Shown: in pieces, positions 12,826 through 24,440 of the stretch
How the letters are laid out: the number at the start of each line of letters is the position of its first letter
Numbering within the stretch: the first letter of the stretch is position 1
Source: Agrocybe praecox
Taxonomy: Eukaryota; Basidiomycota; Agaricomycetes; Agaricales; Agrocybaceae
Length of the DNA: 64,000 nucleotides
NCBI GenBank assembly: GCA_964017145.1
Contig: OZ024851.1
Coordinates: 2,976,001-3,040,000, forward strand
Reading direction: 5' to 3'
Notes under the pieces: model-generated
Databases searched by the model: none
What the model was told of the DNA's origin: nothing
What the model saw: only the letters and a program-made list of their open reading frames with translations
Program-made: the position numbers and the translations under genes

Positions 12826-13992
12826 TTATGTTTGCTATTGATAATCTTGACTTCGTGCGGCTTTATAGAACGCATTCGGATTGGATAAATATCGCAGTTA
12901 CTGATAGCAAAATATAGCATTTGAACCGGATTCCATTGTTTTCATGACGTTAGTTTGCTCTTGCGCAGACGTCTATTGCCATGAAAATAAGCATTTTGAG
13001 TTCTGAAAGAGACCGATTTGTTCACGTGGGCCATGGAAAGCTGAAATCATTGTTTTCAACCAGGTTTATGTTGGTTTGGAGATGTGTCATCGGCGAAACC
13101 GTGGAAATGGGGCGCATGATACTTCCAAAAGTCAAGGTGCTCGCTGGGTATGTCTTCGGATGAATACGAGACATTTATAGACGCCTTCAGGAGTGCACTG
13201 TGCATGGGGTATGGATGGAATTTACTTTGAATATGGGGTACTTCTTGAACTATTCTCGTCTGCCTATGCATGTGCACTCAAACAGAAAACCCGATCGTCC
13301 CTCGGGAGGTTTTAGCAGAAAGAGAACCAGCCAAAAAAAGACGGCATCAAGAGAAACAGACACAAGCAAAGTTCGAGTGGAACTGCACAGATTATGACAA
13401 GCGATGGGGGGTTGTTAAAGGTTGGCTATATGACGGAGGGATCCTAAGGGGGATGCAGCAGCTCGTCATCACAAGTGATGCATCTTTGAAGCTGAGGGAT
13501 AAGACAAGGAGGCCGATACGTTCACGGTTCCGACGATAAGGATACCACCGAGATGTTGTCGTTGGTACCGGATCTACATTTGGCTCCTCTGAGATAAAAT
13601 GCACTTACTGCACCATTTTAAAAGGGTTTGTTGGGTAAATTGAAATAGTCAGCTCTCGTCCAGGTTGCCCAACCACAGGCGCATGAAGATTCCTGACGGT
13701 GCTAGCTGCCTGGTTAGGGTTGCTTGTGGAAAACAAATTAGAGCCCCACGGCCATTTAATCGTAGACAGGGTGCATACCTCGTCGGTCGTCAATTTATCC
13801 CTTGATCATCCGGATATCCAAGTCCATTGCATCCCCACAAATATATGCGCAACAATCACGAAGTATATGTGCCAATGATTTGATTATTAGGGCAGGAAGG
13901 AGGACGTGTTGCCCCGTTCCACTCTTGCACCGTTAACGAGTACGTTGTATTGATCTCCCCGTTCATAACGATGTTTGTCTCCGCTTCGCCGT
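12826..13992. other. Gene-poor region upstream of the epimerase
   Basis: Contains the epimerase promoter. Open frames between 12981 and 13793 on both strands have mixed composition, no motif and no joinable neighbours, so I do not call genes. Confidence 0.35.
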
Positions 13993-14260
13993 TTATCGTG
14001 TTGCTTCTGGTAGGCCTAAGGCTTGGAACAGTACATCGTTTCTGAGTCCATCAATGAAATTTACAGCTTCGGCATCTTCCGTGAGTCCAGCGTAGGTTAA
14101 GAGAGTTTCTCGAGAGACGGGCTATCGAAATTTTGAGCACGACAGACACGAGTAGAGTTTGAGCATATCTACAGAGTGTCACGTTTGATTCACTTACGAG
14201 GAAAATATTATGTGACAAGTTCGTTCCATGGTCAGGTGGTCTCTTTTTTGGTGTTGTCTA
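13993..14260 (-). pseudogene. Possible 3' remnant of an unrecognised gene
   Basis: Two minus-strand exon-like blocks join in phase across an intron with a good donor (GTAAGTG) and an acceptor (CGATAG). The upstream block reads TPKKRPPDHGTNLSHNIFL; the downstream block reads PVSRETLLTYAGLTEDAEA and continues to a stop at 13993. The joined peptide looks protein-like in composition, but no start or further 5' exons could be found upstream. It could be the 3' end of a decayed gene or a short gene with missed exons. I do not recognise the family. Confidence 0.3.
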
Positions 14261-15354
14261 ATCTTGGTGAGTACATTTAAGACTTTAACAAACTCCTTCA
14301 ACAATCCTTCAGGCTTCAAGTGACTTCGAAGTGACCTTTGACTTTTGAAATCTTACTCTTAGGGCCTGCTTAAGAGCTCATGCGCTATATAGCGATAAAT
14401 CCAAATCCGGCCCTCGCTATAATGGCTTCCACTTGCCAAGTTGCTTCCAGTCACTTGTCCATCACATCGTTCAATACCGAGACTCTTGGACAGAGCAAAC
14501 CAGAGTACATACTAGCCTCCTCGGACTAGCACCAAGCCACAATTTGACTCAACAAACTTACTATGCCTAAACAAATGCATGGCAGTAGTGTCGAAACAAG
14601 CCACATTGCTTTACATTGCCCTGCGCGGTAACCTCATAGGCCACGAACACCAGTATCTGATCCTAGATGCTTTAATCAGATATTTGGATCCGTCCTTCAC
14701 GTCCGAAGGCTCTGTTCATATCAAGCATTGCAGATAGCAAATTCAAAAGTTACAAGGGTCCTTAGTCCTCTAGGATCATGATGCAGTCACTCTATCCGAA
14801 GGACTTCCAAAAATGCAAATTTCGGATATAGCGTAGCAAGAGCGTGTTACATTAGCTCACTTCTATACACAATAATCTGCGTCGGCGCTTGATTCTGGAG
14901 AGTTCGGTGGCGCGAATTCAGGTCCGTTTCCAAGTGTCACTCCCGTTCATTGATTTTGATATTCGTGTGTAACTAGATGAAACAGCCACAAGGCGAAATC
15001 GAATCCCATTCTGGCATTTTCCAAATCCTAGGCGCTGTTAGGCGCTGTTTTTGACATGCCTAATGCTCCGTTTGGTCTTTGTTGCACAGCAATCATGATC
15101 CTATCTTATAGCACGCAACTCATCTATTCATCAATTTGACAGCGCCAAAAGAACATGATGTTGTTAACGTCGTCCCTGAATAGAAACACAAAACCTGAAG
15201 GTCGCTATATACATATATAAACCCTCCCGTCTCTCCAATCTTAAGCAACAAACCTTCCCCGGTCGTTAGCACATTGTGCTGGTATTGACGTTTCCACTCC
15301 TGCCAATTTGTTGTAACCCAAGGACATAATCATTCCAATCCCTCATCTTTGACT
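14261..15354. other. Intergenic region with PLAC8-gene promoter
   Basis: No coding signal. Around 14308-14345 there is a short run of near-repeats of AAGTGACTT-like sequence. The right end holds the promoter of the next gene. Confidence 0.4.
15214..15220 (+). promoter_or_regulatory. Probable TATA box of the PLAC8-family gene
   Basis: TATATAA lies 135 nt upstream of the ATG at 15355, inside an alternating AT stretch and followed by a pyrimidine-rich leader. Position and sequence fit a core promoter. Confidence 0.45.
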
Positions 15355-15956
15355 ATGGCATACAATCAACAACCTATGGCCACTCCTGGCATGGCCGTCG
15401 GAAATGGGGGTAACCGCAACGTCAAAAATCTGCCCAGCAATGCAGACGGTCGCGAATGGAGCCACGGCTTGTTCGACTGCTTCGACGACTTGGGGACCTG
15501 TGAGTACATGCGGATACTGGCTCGCAGGCCCTATTTGTCTGGGAAGTCTAAATATTTTTTTACAACTAGGTTTCCTTGCGTGCCTCTGCCCATGCATTGT
15601 TTACGGTCAAGTCTCTAACCGCTACGACCACCTCACTAATCAGGGGCTACCCGACCCCGACCAAGGCGGATGCTGCAACTCTTCATGCATGATTCATGGC
15701 TGCCTCTCTGCATGCTGTGGTGTTGGGTTCGTTATGCAGGTAATGATTTACGTTGACCTTACGCCATCGAACGTAAAGCTTAATCAACGCGTTTTTACAG
15801 TGCCTTAAACGTGGAAACATCAGAGGACGCTACAAGATCAGCGGAAATGGTTGCACAGATCTTTTGGCTGCGTGCTTCTGCACTCCATGCGAGCTTACGC
15901 AGGAGTCGCGCGAGCTCGGGTTGGAGGAACAAAGCTTTGGAGGAAAGCAAGGTTGA
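15355..15956 (+). CDS. PLAC8-family cysteine-rich protein
   Basis: Small Cys-rich membrane-associated protein. Family members act in metal or calcium handling and cell-size control, but no specific role can be assigned here. I model three exons (15355-15499, 15570-15739, 15801-15956), 471 nt, 156 residues. The PLAC8 pattern is visible: WSHGLFDCFDDLGTC, the hydrophobic Cys block FLACLCPCIVYGQV, GCLSACCGVGFVMQCLKRG with Arg in GNIRGRY, and the last Cys cluster CTDLLAACFCTPCELTQESREL. The N-terminal ~35 residues are Gly/Asn/Pro-rich, as is common in fungal members. Confidence 0.93.
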
Positions 15957-16493
15957 ATAAGTCACCATAAAACACACAGTTTTCGCAACTCAATACCACA
16001 CTATCCTTCAATACCACTACCCGCGTTTCTTGTATACCTTGTATACCTATAAATATGTAGGCCAGTCCTACTAGCTGATTCACATTCCTTATTCCCTACA
16101 ATTCCGTTTATCTTCTGTATGTTTTATAATGATTCCGAATGTGTATTCGAGTTTGAAACATTTGAAATAAGTTCTTGATAGTGAACGCCTGAGCGTCGCT
16201 TTGGAGTACTTGCTACGTTTGAATGGTGCATTAAGTGTAACGGAATAATTTTCAGGCCGTTCGGCGCTTTAACTTTTAAACTTTCCTCGGACTTTCTCAT
16301 CGCGTCGGCGGTCTTGTCGCGTCGCCTCTTTAAAATCACGTGACATATAAAGGAAGCTTTCCCTCCTGTTCGGGTCTGTACTTCGTCTTGTTTTCGTCTT
16401 CCCCCCACACTCAGTCCACTCTACCTTTTGTTTTTCTTTCTCTGTATAGAAACCTTGACTCAAAATCTATCCCAAGTTCTAGCGCAATTTACA
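15957..16493. other. Intergenic region
   Basis: The 3' UTR of the PLAC8 gene and a pyrimidine-rich leader before the F-box gene (about 16330-16450). No gene is seen. Confidence 0.4.
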
Positions 16494-18232
16494 ATGCTCA
16501 ATGATCTCCCAGGAGAAATTTGGTCACAGATATTCGATCTTGCTGCCGATGAAGATATATTATTCCAACACGGGTTTCCTACAGTTATGGCAGAGTCGGC
16601 TTGGTATAAAGATTGTATTCTGAATGAATGGAGACTACGATCTCCACAAGAAGCTATGAACTTACTTCAGAGAAGGAGTTATTTTACCAAGAAAGTGAGT
16701 TTTTGTGTTCGTCACTACAGGTCATCGTCGAATATCATTCTTCGCGACTTGTACATTGACTATGCGTGGATATGTACCCTAGCTGACCGCTTGTCCATCA
16801 GTCAATCATACTGACCTGTCGTCGATGGCGCGAACTGGGGTCCGAGTTTCTATTTCGTTGTTTGCATTTTAGTGACCCAGTGAAATTGATTTCGTTGTGT
16901 GCCATCCTGGATTCTTCAGCAGCGTCAGCGAGCACAATTACGATGTCTCTTGGATGGTGGACGAGAAGGATCCACGTGTCTCGATACCCTCCTTCGCCCA
17001 GCCGGGATACTACCTCGGAGGACTTGGAGAATGCATTTGCATCCATTATCCGCCACTGTCCCAACCTAGAAATTTTTGTCATGGAAAGGCCAATGGGACC
17101 GACATTTGGACCTTTGGCTGGTGCATTATCAACGTTTGCCCGCCGCTTTTTGCATACAGTACAGTGGAACGTGCCGGGGGAGTCCCTTTCTAAAGTTATA
17201 TGGGCTCTCAGCGCATTACCTCGAATTGTAGCGGCACATATCGATGTCGAAAGTCCCGTCACAAGCGCCCAAGAAATGGCCAACCTTGGTTCTGCCGCCA
17301 ATCTGACATTAAAACTGCTTCATTTACAGCATCTATCTTTACGCGGTTACGTCGAAGAAATTACCGAACAAGCCACAAATTGGGAGCTCCCCGTTTTACA
17401 AACATTCTCACTTGATTCAGGTGCTAGCACCGATGATCTTCCAGATGTTGTAGAATTCCTCAGGAGTCATGGTCTTTCTCTCGCTTTGCTCGATCTAAAC
17501 TGTAACCCTCTCCTTGATGTGGCCACTATCCTCGAATTATGCCCAAATATTTCCACTTTCACATTCAACTGTGACTGGCGAGTGATGCCTCATGATGATG
17601 TCGCTAGTCAACTTACACGATATCCACATCCTAATATCACCTCCATTGGCCTTCATGGTCTCTCGTTTGCCTTCGGCGTAGGTATATCGACACCTCGAAC
17701 ATCACTCGATCCTATGGACCTTTATACGAGCATGACACAGCGCTCCAATGATTTAAATATGGCAGCACTTAATAAACACAATTTCCCAAACCTGCAGCGT
17801 GTCCGGGCTCTGAGCCGAATCATGCTAAACGATCTTAACCAAGCAGACGGACCTAACGTCGATAATGGGGGCTATGAACGGTGGAATAGATGGTGGACTC
17901 AATGCTCTCTAAACAGAATAAGGCTCGAAGATTGTACTGGCCAAACGTTGGGCACACTTCCGGAAGAGGACTCTGAAGACAGTGAGGACGACGATGAAGA
18001 AGAAAGTTCCGAGGAGGAGGAAGACGACAGTGACACCTGGGGGACGGAATCCGATGAAGATGATATTGATGAAGATTTGGTGTATGATTTTCCTCCTTTA
18101 CCTGGCGGGGTTAATCGCACCAGAGAACTCACTCGCTTGCTGGAGGAAGTTCGAGCAATGAATCAAGGGAGAGACGAAGAACTGATGTCCAGAATCAGAA
18201 TTCCACGACCTTCGTCACCCCCGTCGCCTTGA
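16494..18232 (+). CDS. F-box-like / LRR-type protein with acidic tail
   Basis: Likely a substrate adaptor of an SCF-type ubiquitin ligase, inferred from the N-terminal F-box-like motif LPGEIWSQIFDLA. I model two exons (16494-16694, 16802-18232), 543 residues; the second begins SIILTCRRWRELGSEFLFR, the second half of the F-box pattern. The middle ~350 residues show Leu-rich periodicity (LPRIVAAHIDV, LQHLSLRGYV, LALLDLNCNPLL) like degenerate LRRs of basidiomycete F-box proteins. Near residue 450 is a long Asp/Glu/Ser stretch, then a short Pro/Ser end. Large numbers of such genes exist in mushroom genomes; the target is unknown. Confidence 0.85.
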
Positions 18233-18782
18233 ACCATCTTCCTTTTTTATTTGGTCCTATGCATCTCATACAAATTCCTTTATGCATATTTCATGGGTAT
18301 ATAGCTGAGCCTGGATATCCCAGGATATCCTATGCCGAATTTACGAAATTTCAGTAGAATTTGATATCCTTATGCTTCTTATACATAGTAGGTCTTGAGA
18401 CTTGGAAGCTTGGAGCACAAAGCCCCCTTTCTTACCAGTCTTATCTGCTAAATCAGAGTGAGTACTGCGACTTCTGAATCTGCAAATTTTGTTCATCAGA
18501 ACTTCCAGGAAGTTCCATTCAAACAAATCAATGTCCACTGATTGCCGATGAAAGCCGCGTTCTGTGGGTGAAGCCTTTCCCCGAACGGGATGGCGGAGAT
18601 TCAAATTATATAATAGGTACAGAAGCAGCTTCAGTTTCGTGTTCAAGGTTGACTCAGTCTTTTGAGCAGACAAGTTGAACGCCAATGGTTCTGTGTTGTC
18701 CCTAAGATTATCACTTCTTTCTCAACCAGATCCTTCTACTACCGCCAGCGTTGTCTACGAGTGTCGTAGACAACGAGAGACC
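18233..18782. other. Intergenic region
   Basis: The 3' UTR of the F-box gene and leader of the next gene. An open frame runs into the next gene's first exon from about 18675 but has no ATG before 18783. Confidence 0.35.
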
Positions 18783-19662
18783 ATGGAAGGATGTCCTGAG
18801 CCCCTAGAAAAGGTAAGCGTAAACAATTCATTGACTGACGCGCGCGTGGGCTCAATATTTTGTAGATATTCCAGAAGATAGAGAAGGAGAGCGAAAAGCG
18901 CGCCGAAAAGCAGTTAAATGCAGACGACGACGCCATTGACAAGCCTGCTGTCGCGACCTTGAAGCGAATCAAAGACCGTCGCCGAGGAAGCGTCTCGATA
19001 TCACGCATAGGCCAGGTACTTCCGGGCGACTTTATTCATTGCCTGCGAAACTAAATGAAGCCTTAGGTCCCCGAAGAAGAAATCTCTTCTCAAATTCCTC
19101 TCACTCCGACGGCTATGACAATTGCGTCAAAATCCTCTTTTTATCAGGCGCAACTGGCTGTATGTTCTTCACACTGGGACTTGGTTTCATTGATTGACGC
19201 ATTTTCTAGAATACTAGTACGACCTCAGTCGCCTCCGGAGCTTCTGCGTTCTCTGATGACCTTGCACACACGGAGGACGACAGTCATGTCACTCAGATGC
19301 ATCACATAGCGGCAAAACCGAGCATGCTTCCTCGTCGCCTCAGTCGCTCACAGTCTACAAGCATAATTCCGCCTAACCATGTCGATTCAACTGTTCGCAT
19401 CGGCGTCTCTGTTCAGCAAGCAACTGTAAAAACAACTCGAGGTCCGGAAGATGGCAATGAAGGCCCTGTGACTAGATCAAGGCAAGGCAGTGTTCACGCT
19501 GCAGGCCCAGGTGCAATTCGTCATCGGTCGTCCAGCTCGACAATCCCGAACGCGAATCCACCCAGCGTGACCACTAGTTGGTTATCCAAAGCAAAAGAGT
19601 TTACACTGAAATTTAGACGAAAAAACAGGCATTCAATTTCGGGTCAGCACCTTTATTCTTAA
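18783..19662 (+). CDS. Basic, serine-rich hypothetical protein
   Basis: I do not recognise this family. I model four exons (18783-18812, 18866-19015, 19067-19159, 19210-19662), 726 nt, 241 residues. Residues ~11-45 are charged and helical (IFQKIEKESEKRAEKQL), possibly a short coiled coil, followed by RIKDRRRGSVSISRIGQ. The rest is Ser/Thr/Arg-rich and disordered-looking, ending in a Lys/Arg patch (AKEFTLKFRRKNRHS). Arg-Arg-x-Ser sites could be kinase targets. The true start could lie in an unseen upstream exon. Confidence 0.6.
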
Positions 19663-20916
19663 CACATTTCCTATTTTTTTGTTGCTTTGCTATATGTTTT
19701 CCGTTTAACTTGTACTATCTCGCGGATTTTCTGGTATCTTAGGCTTTCATTCTCCCTTGTTTTGTTCTTATTATTTTTGCATTATCAACCTCTCTATACA
19801 ATGTTTCTAGAGTTTATTGGAAAGAAGATTTTTTCTATCTACGCCCACATGGAATTTTAGCATCTTACTCCGACAAAGTGTCCAACTCCGGCTTTTTTAC
19901 TCCTTCAGGTGACTAGTTCGAGGCACGGATCCCTGTTTTCGGTTCACGTTATTTTATGATCTGTTTCTCACAGGTACTTCAAGCAGAGCTTTTATGGAAC
20001 GTTCATTGATGTCTTCAATCTCCTGGTGAGCATCTTACATCATTGGTGCCACGACCTCTCAGTAATTTAAACGTACAGAGTTATTATATTAAACCAGCAT
20101 TGCCGCAACTTCTCTCATACAAATTTCATGGATACATAGTATCTCCTTGGTTTCAAAGCCATTCTCGAATTTGCCTTTCATATCATCGCAGGAACTTGAC
20201 ATTCCTTCTGAAACCACGCACTGTTTTTAACTCATTATGACTATTTATAACTTTTCACATCAAAGCAGATATCCTGCAGAGATGGCCGGGGGGCGTTATA
20301 TAGACCCGTTCTCCCAGGCCAATGTGGAGGAGTGAGCTAATACTGGTATGTTCACTCGTGTCCCGCCATATTTCTTGTTGCACTCGCTGAATAAATTTCT
20401 CAGGTTGTAACGGATTGGGTCCATTTCTAGTACCGATGTCTCACGAGTAGGAGCACACTGGCGACATCTTCCCACTAGCTTTCGATACGTCGAGAAAGTA
20501 CGTTCTTGTAGTAGATACTCCTTGTTGCATTTGTTGCTGGAGTTTGTCTGACGAGCTTTATACTTCATCACGTTTACTGCTTAGTTCTAAATTTCATTAT
20601 TAAATAGATATCCATACAGTTTAGCACCATCATGACCTAAACGAGGCCTGTATATCGTTTTTGCAAGCAAAGAACAAAGGCCCGCAGCAACCCTTCGATT
20701 ATCCACATGACATCGCTTTAAAACCCGCTTTTCGACCCTCCAAACGAATGAGTAACAAGGACTGATTGTCGTGCCATATGGTCGTCCGTTTTCGCGAAGA
20801 TGATTCATATGTTGCCGGGATGACAATCGTTCATTTCTTTCTCCCTCGGATGCTCATAAAAGATAGAGCAGAATAGTATTGCGCTCTTCCTCACCCCCAG
20901 ACCCGGACTTGGAGCA
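19663..20916. other. Intergenic region
   Basis: AT-rich 3' flank, then a stretch with small open frames on both strands (20043-20240, 20296-20826) that lack motifs and joinable neighbours. A CATAAAAGA element at 20855-20863, 54 nt before the next ATG, is a plausible TATA-like core for the S41-type gene. Confidence 0.35.
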
Positions 20917-23879
20917 ATGGCCCTGTTGTCCACTGTCCGTTCTTTTTTGCTTCTTGGAAGCTTCATAGCTGCAACCACTGCTACAGCCCCAAGTGATATA
21001 GAACTAGGGCGACGAACAGCTATAGACCCATGCGCTGCTATTGCTGGCCAGAAATGGGTTTCTCCTAAGGACCTTAGAGCTTGCTTCACGTCTGTGAAGG
21101 TCGACCCTGTCATAAAAGACAATGTAAGCCCTGTGGTCCCGTCATTCCTATTTCTGACCCCAATTATTATTACACCAGATTATTCAAGTCATCAATAAAA
21201 CTTTGGCTTTCCATACTTCGGTCAACTATGAATTTAAAGCCCCAGAGCCCTTTACTGCTGACGTCCACGAAGATTTGCTTGGAGATCTAGCGCGTATTCA
21301 GAAGCAAAGTTACGCGTCTGATTACGACCTTCATATTGACTTCTCTCGAACTTTGAAACGTTTGAACGATGGGCATTGCGTTTGGATTAATTCATGCTAC
21401 GTAAGTGTTTTGATTATTACATTCAAATTCCCCGCGACTGAAGGACATTTAGGACTGTAAGAGGATACCTCAACACCATGCTAACTTTGACCGCTAAAAT
21501 GATCATCCAGCTCTATTCACAAATTACCTCCCAATTCCTTTGGCCCTTATAACGGAGGCTAATGGGGAGCAAAATGTTCACATTGCACCTGAAGCCTTCC
21601 AAGTTGCCTCAGCGGAATTCCCCGACCAGATCAACGTTTGGCAGAATGCACTTCCTGGCCAACTAAAAGGGAATTTGAATGCTGTCAGTATATCACGATT
21701 TCATTCTGCACATCCATGACTCACCTGGCTACCTTCGTTTTTAGCTATCAGGAGCAAAGGTTCTATTAATTAACGGACAGGACCCTTTTGTTTCTGTCAA
21801 TGTCAATGCTCTCATTGCTGGAAGCTTCCAGGCACTTGGAACCCGCCAAAACGGGCAAGTTTTATAACATATTTAATATCGTCTCCGTCCTAACGTACTC
21901 CTTGTTTTTTAGATTCTTCTCGAGCTACCAACGAAGCACGGCAGGATGGACTTATATCATGGGCAACTTCGCACAGCAGTCGCTTCCCTTGAGTGACTCT
22001 GCTACTTTGACAATCTTGCGGTCGGGTCATATCTTGCCAGAGACCATCTCTGTATGTTTTACTTGTTACACTGTGAACCCGCGTTTTGAATTTTTCTATT
22101 AGTTGCCGTACCGTGCTAGAATAGGAACTGCCACCGTCGCTTTTACCGACACTGCGTCCTGGCGTGCCAATAACTGTGTTGCTGTTGATGGAACGAATGG
22201 CGTGGATGCAAATGCACCGAATACCGTAAACTCGGCTCACTCGCCTCTCATTAAATTCCAACAGCAACCCCCGGTACCAGCTCAGATTGCTCGCAAACAG
22301 CCATTGAACGTCATCCTCGACACCGCTCCTCAGTCTGATGTCGTGCTTCCTCCTACCTTAGTACCTGCATTGCCAGCTATTAATGGAAGTCGAAGCGTTT
22401 CACAATTTTACATGTTAAAGGACGGGAAAACTGGCGTCATGGCCCTTGGAAGCTTCTCCGATGACGACTTCAATACATTCTTGCTCGGAATGTTGGATGG
22501 CTTGTTATCCTTGAAGTCCTTAGGTGCTACACAACTCATCGTGGACGTGGTGCGTATTTTTGTATCAAGCTTGGATATAAGCCATCGATTTATTTATCAT
22601 ATTCAAGTCGAACAACGGAGGCGGATTTATTTGTGCTGCGCATGTAAGTTCAGGAATTTAATCATCACGTTTAAATTATTAACACTTGTATTATAGTGGC
22701 TCCATCGTATTGTGAGTTTCTTTCTACTGATTGCGGTGTCGATTCTTTATTAAAGAACGCATTTCTCTCAGATCGTTGGACCGAAGTCAACGACCGTTCC
22801 GCAGTCCGGACTTGACACGAAGGCCCGAGATGGACCACTAGCACAGCTAATTGTTAATCAAATTGTTGAAGCCAACGCAGATCCGAACGAGCTACTTCTC
22901 TATAACCCTATCAACTGGGCTAACGCAAGCAACATCTTCTTTGCACCCGGAACCAACTGGCTGCAGCCTCCAGTTAAGACAGTTATAAACGGTCGCCAAG
23001 ATGCGTTTAGCCAAAGGTTAATTTTGCGTCGACCGCATCCTAAGTAATTACTGAAAAGAATTTACAGACTTGGGGAAGAGTGCGCACCGGATGGATTCCC
23101 CACGGCGCCTCCAGCACAGGCCCTGTTCGATCCTAAGAAAGTTGTCATAGTATCAAATGGACGGTAAGCAGTTATAATGTTTGTTTATGGAACAGGACAC
23201 TTATCGTGATTACAGATGCGCTAGCTCCTGCTCCTTATTCAGCGTGAGCAAACTCTGTCAAGTATCAGCAGCTTCTAACGATGAATCGTATATTTAGGTT
23301 ACCATGAACAAGAAAGAAGGTTCAAAAATGGTCGTCATCGGCGGCAAAAAAGACGTTCAACAACAATATTGCGGAACCGTTGGTGGTCAATCGACCGACT
23401 TTTCGACTATGGATACGGAAATCAAGGTATGATTTTCCAATACTTGCTCTAAGCATCAATGTTTACTGATGTTATGTTTTCTTCCTTAGACCACACAGCT
23501 TAAGAATAACCCTCTCGCACCACCTGATTTGTAAGTCTAGCTAAATTGTGCTCTTGGTACAGGGATCTTATGTCTTAAATTCCAGGCTCGTCAACGGTGT
23601 TCAAGGTATCACTTGGAGATTGGGCTTTGGTGTCAATGACCCAACTCAACCAGAAGGCGAGCTTTCTCTTTCATGCAATCCTCCTACTTTGGCGCTTATA
23701 TCAAATCTACCAATACAGAGTGGCAGTCCCGACCAGCTGATTTGAATTTGCCTATCACAGCCGATATGTACGTCCCGTATCTTGAAAAGAAAATGGGTTT
23801 TCCAATTGACCTCTATCCAAATAGCGTCAATAACCCTGTCGCTATATGGGAGACTGTGACGAAGAAATTGCTGTCCTGA
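20917..23879 (+). CDS. Secreted S41-family (CPAF-like) peptidase-related protein
   Basis: Secreted protein related to C-terminal-processing/CPAF-like serine peptidases, with about a dozen exons. A signal peptide (LLLGSFIAATTATA) opens it. The N-terminal part DPCAAIAGQKWVSPKDLRACF and the block YDLHIDFSRTLKRLNDGHC are family hallmarks. The core has LIVDVSNNGGGFICAAHW and IVGPKSTTVPQSGLDT. Towards the end, VTMNKKEGSKMVVIGGKKD and WRLGFGVNDPTQPE precede the last exon. The final junction uses a GC donor (intron 23657-23718); only this restores EEWQSRPADLNLPITADM, the expected ending. The bacterial nucleophile pattern GGS is GGG here, so I cannot be sure it is catalytically active. An out-of-phase reading across the last intron would end prematurely at 23745. 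Confidence 0.85.
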
Positions 23880-24440
23880 AACTCGTTCAGGCTTTGCTAG
23901 TGAAATTATATGTATTCGATAGTGAACAGAAATGCAGAAACTGGTATCTACGTGTTGCTTCCCTAAATAAACTCTGATAAAAAAGTATGGATTCTTTGAA
24001 TATTTTACATTTACATTACAAGTTGTAGTGTACGACAAAAAGGCTAAGTAAGTTATTAAAAATATATGGTGGCCTCTTCCGTTGACCCGCCGAGTTATCT
24101 ACCGATATAATAATATAAGTGTCGGAGAGTTTTTGCCTGGATCACAGTCCAGGTAAAGGGTTGTACGAAGTCGGGTTAAAACCGTAGACACGAATGAATG
24201 AAATCGAAGTTGAGCAGAACGGGTGTGGTCCAGGTATGCACCCTAACAACATCAACTTTCCAGGTCACCCGAGAATTTGCGAAAAAACCATGATTCCAGA
24301 CTCGTGGCTTTCGCTAGTTTTCGGGAGACCTGAAAAGTGGAGCTTCGTGAGGTGATGGTCGTTGCGATCGTTATGTTGCGATCCCTACATCGTCTGATCC
24401 TAATGTAGTATCGAACGTCGTCGTGCTTCTTATGTGATTG
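23880..24440. other. Convergent 3' intergenic region
   Basis: Separates the 3' ends of the S41-like and Ser/Thr-rich membrane protein genes. No gene is visible. The latter gene could have one more 3' exon here if the GTAAGC at about 24508 is used as a donor. Confidence 0.35.

Noticed and set aside
18675..18782. Upstream extension of the basic Ser-rich gene
   Set aside because: The open frame has no ATG in this part; the first in-frame ATG is at 18783.
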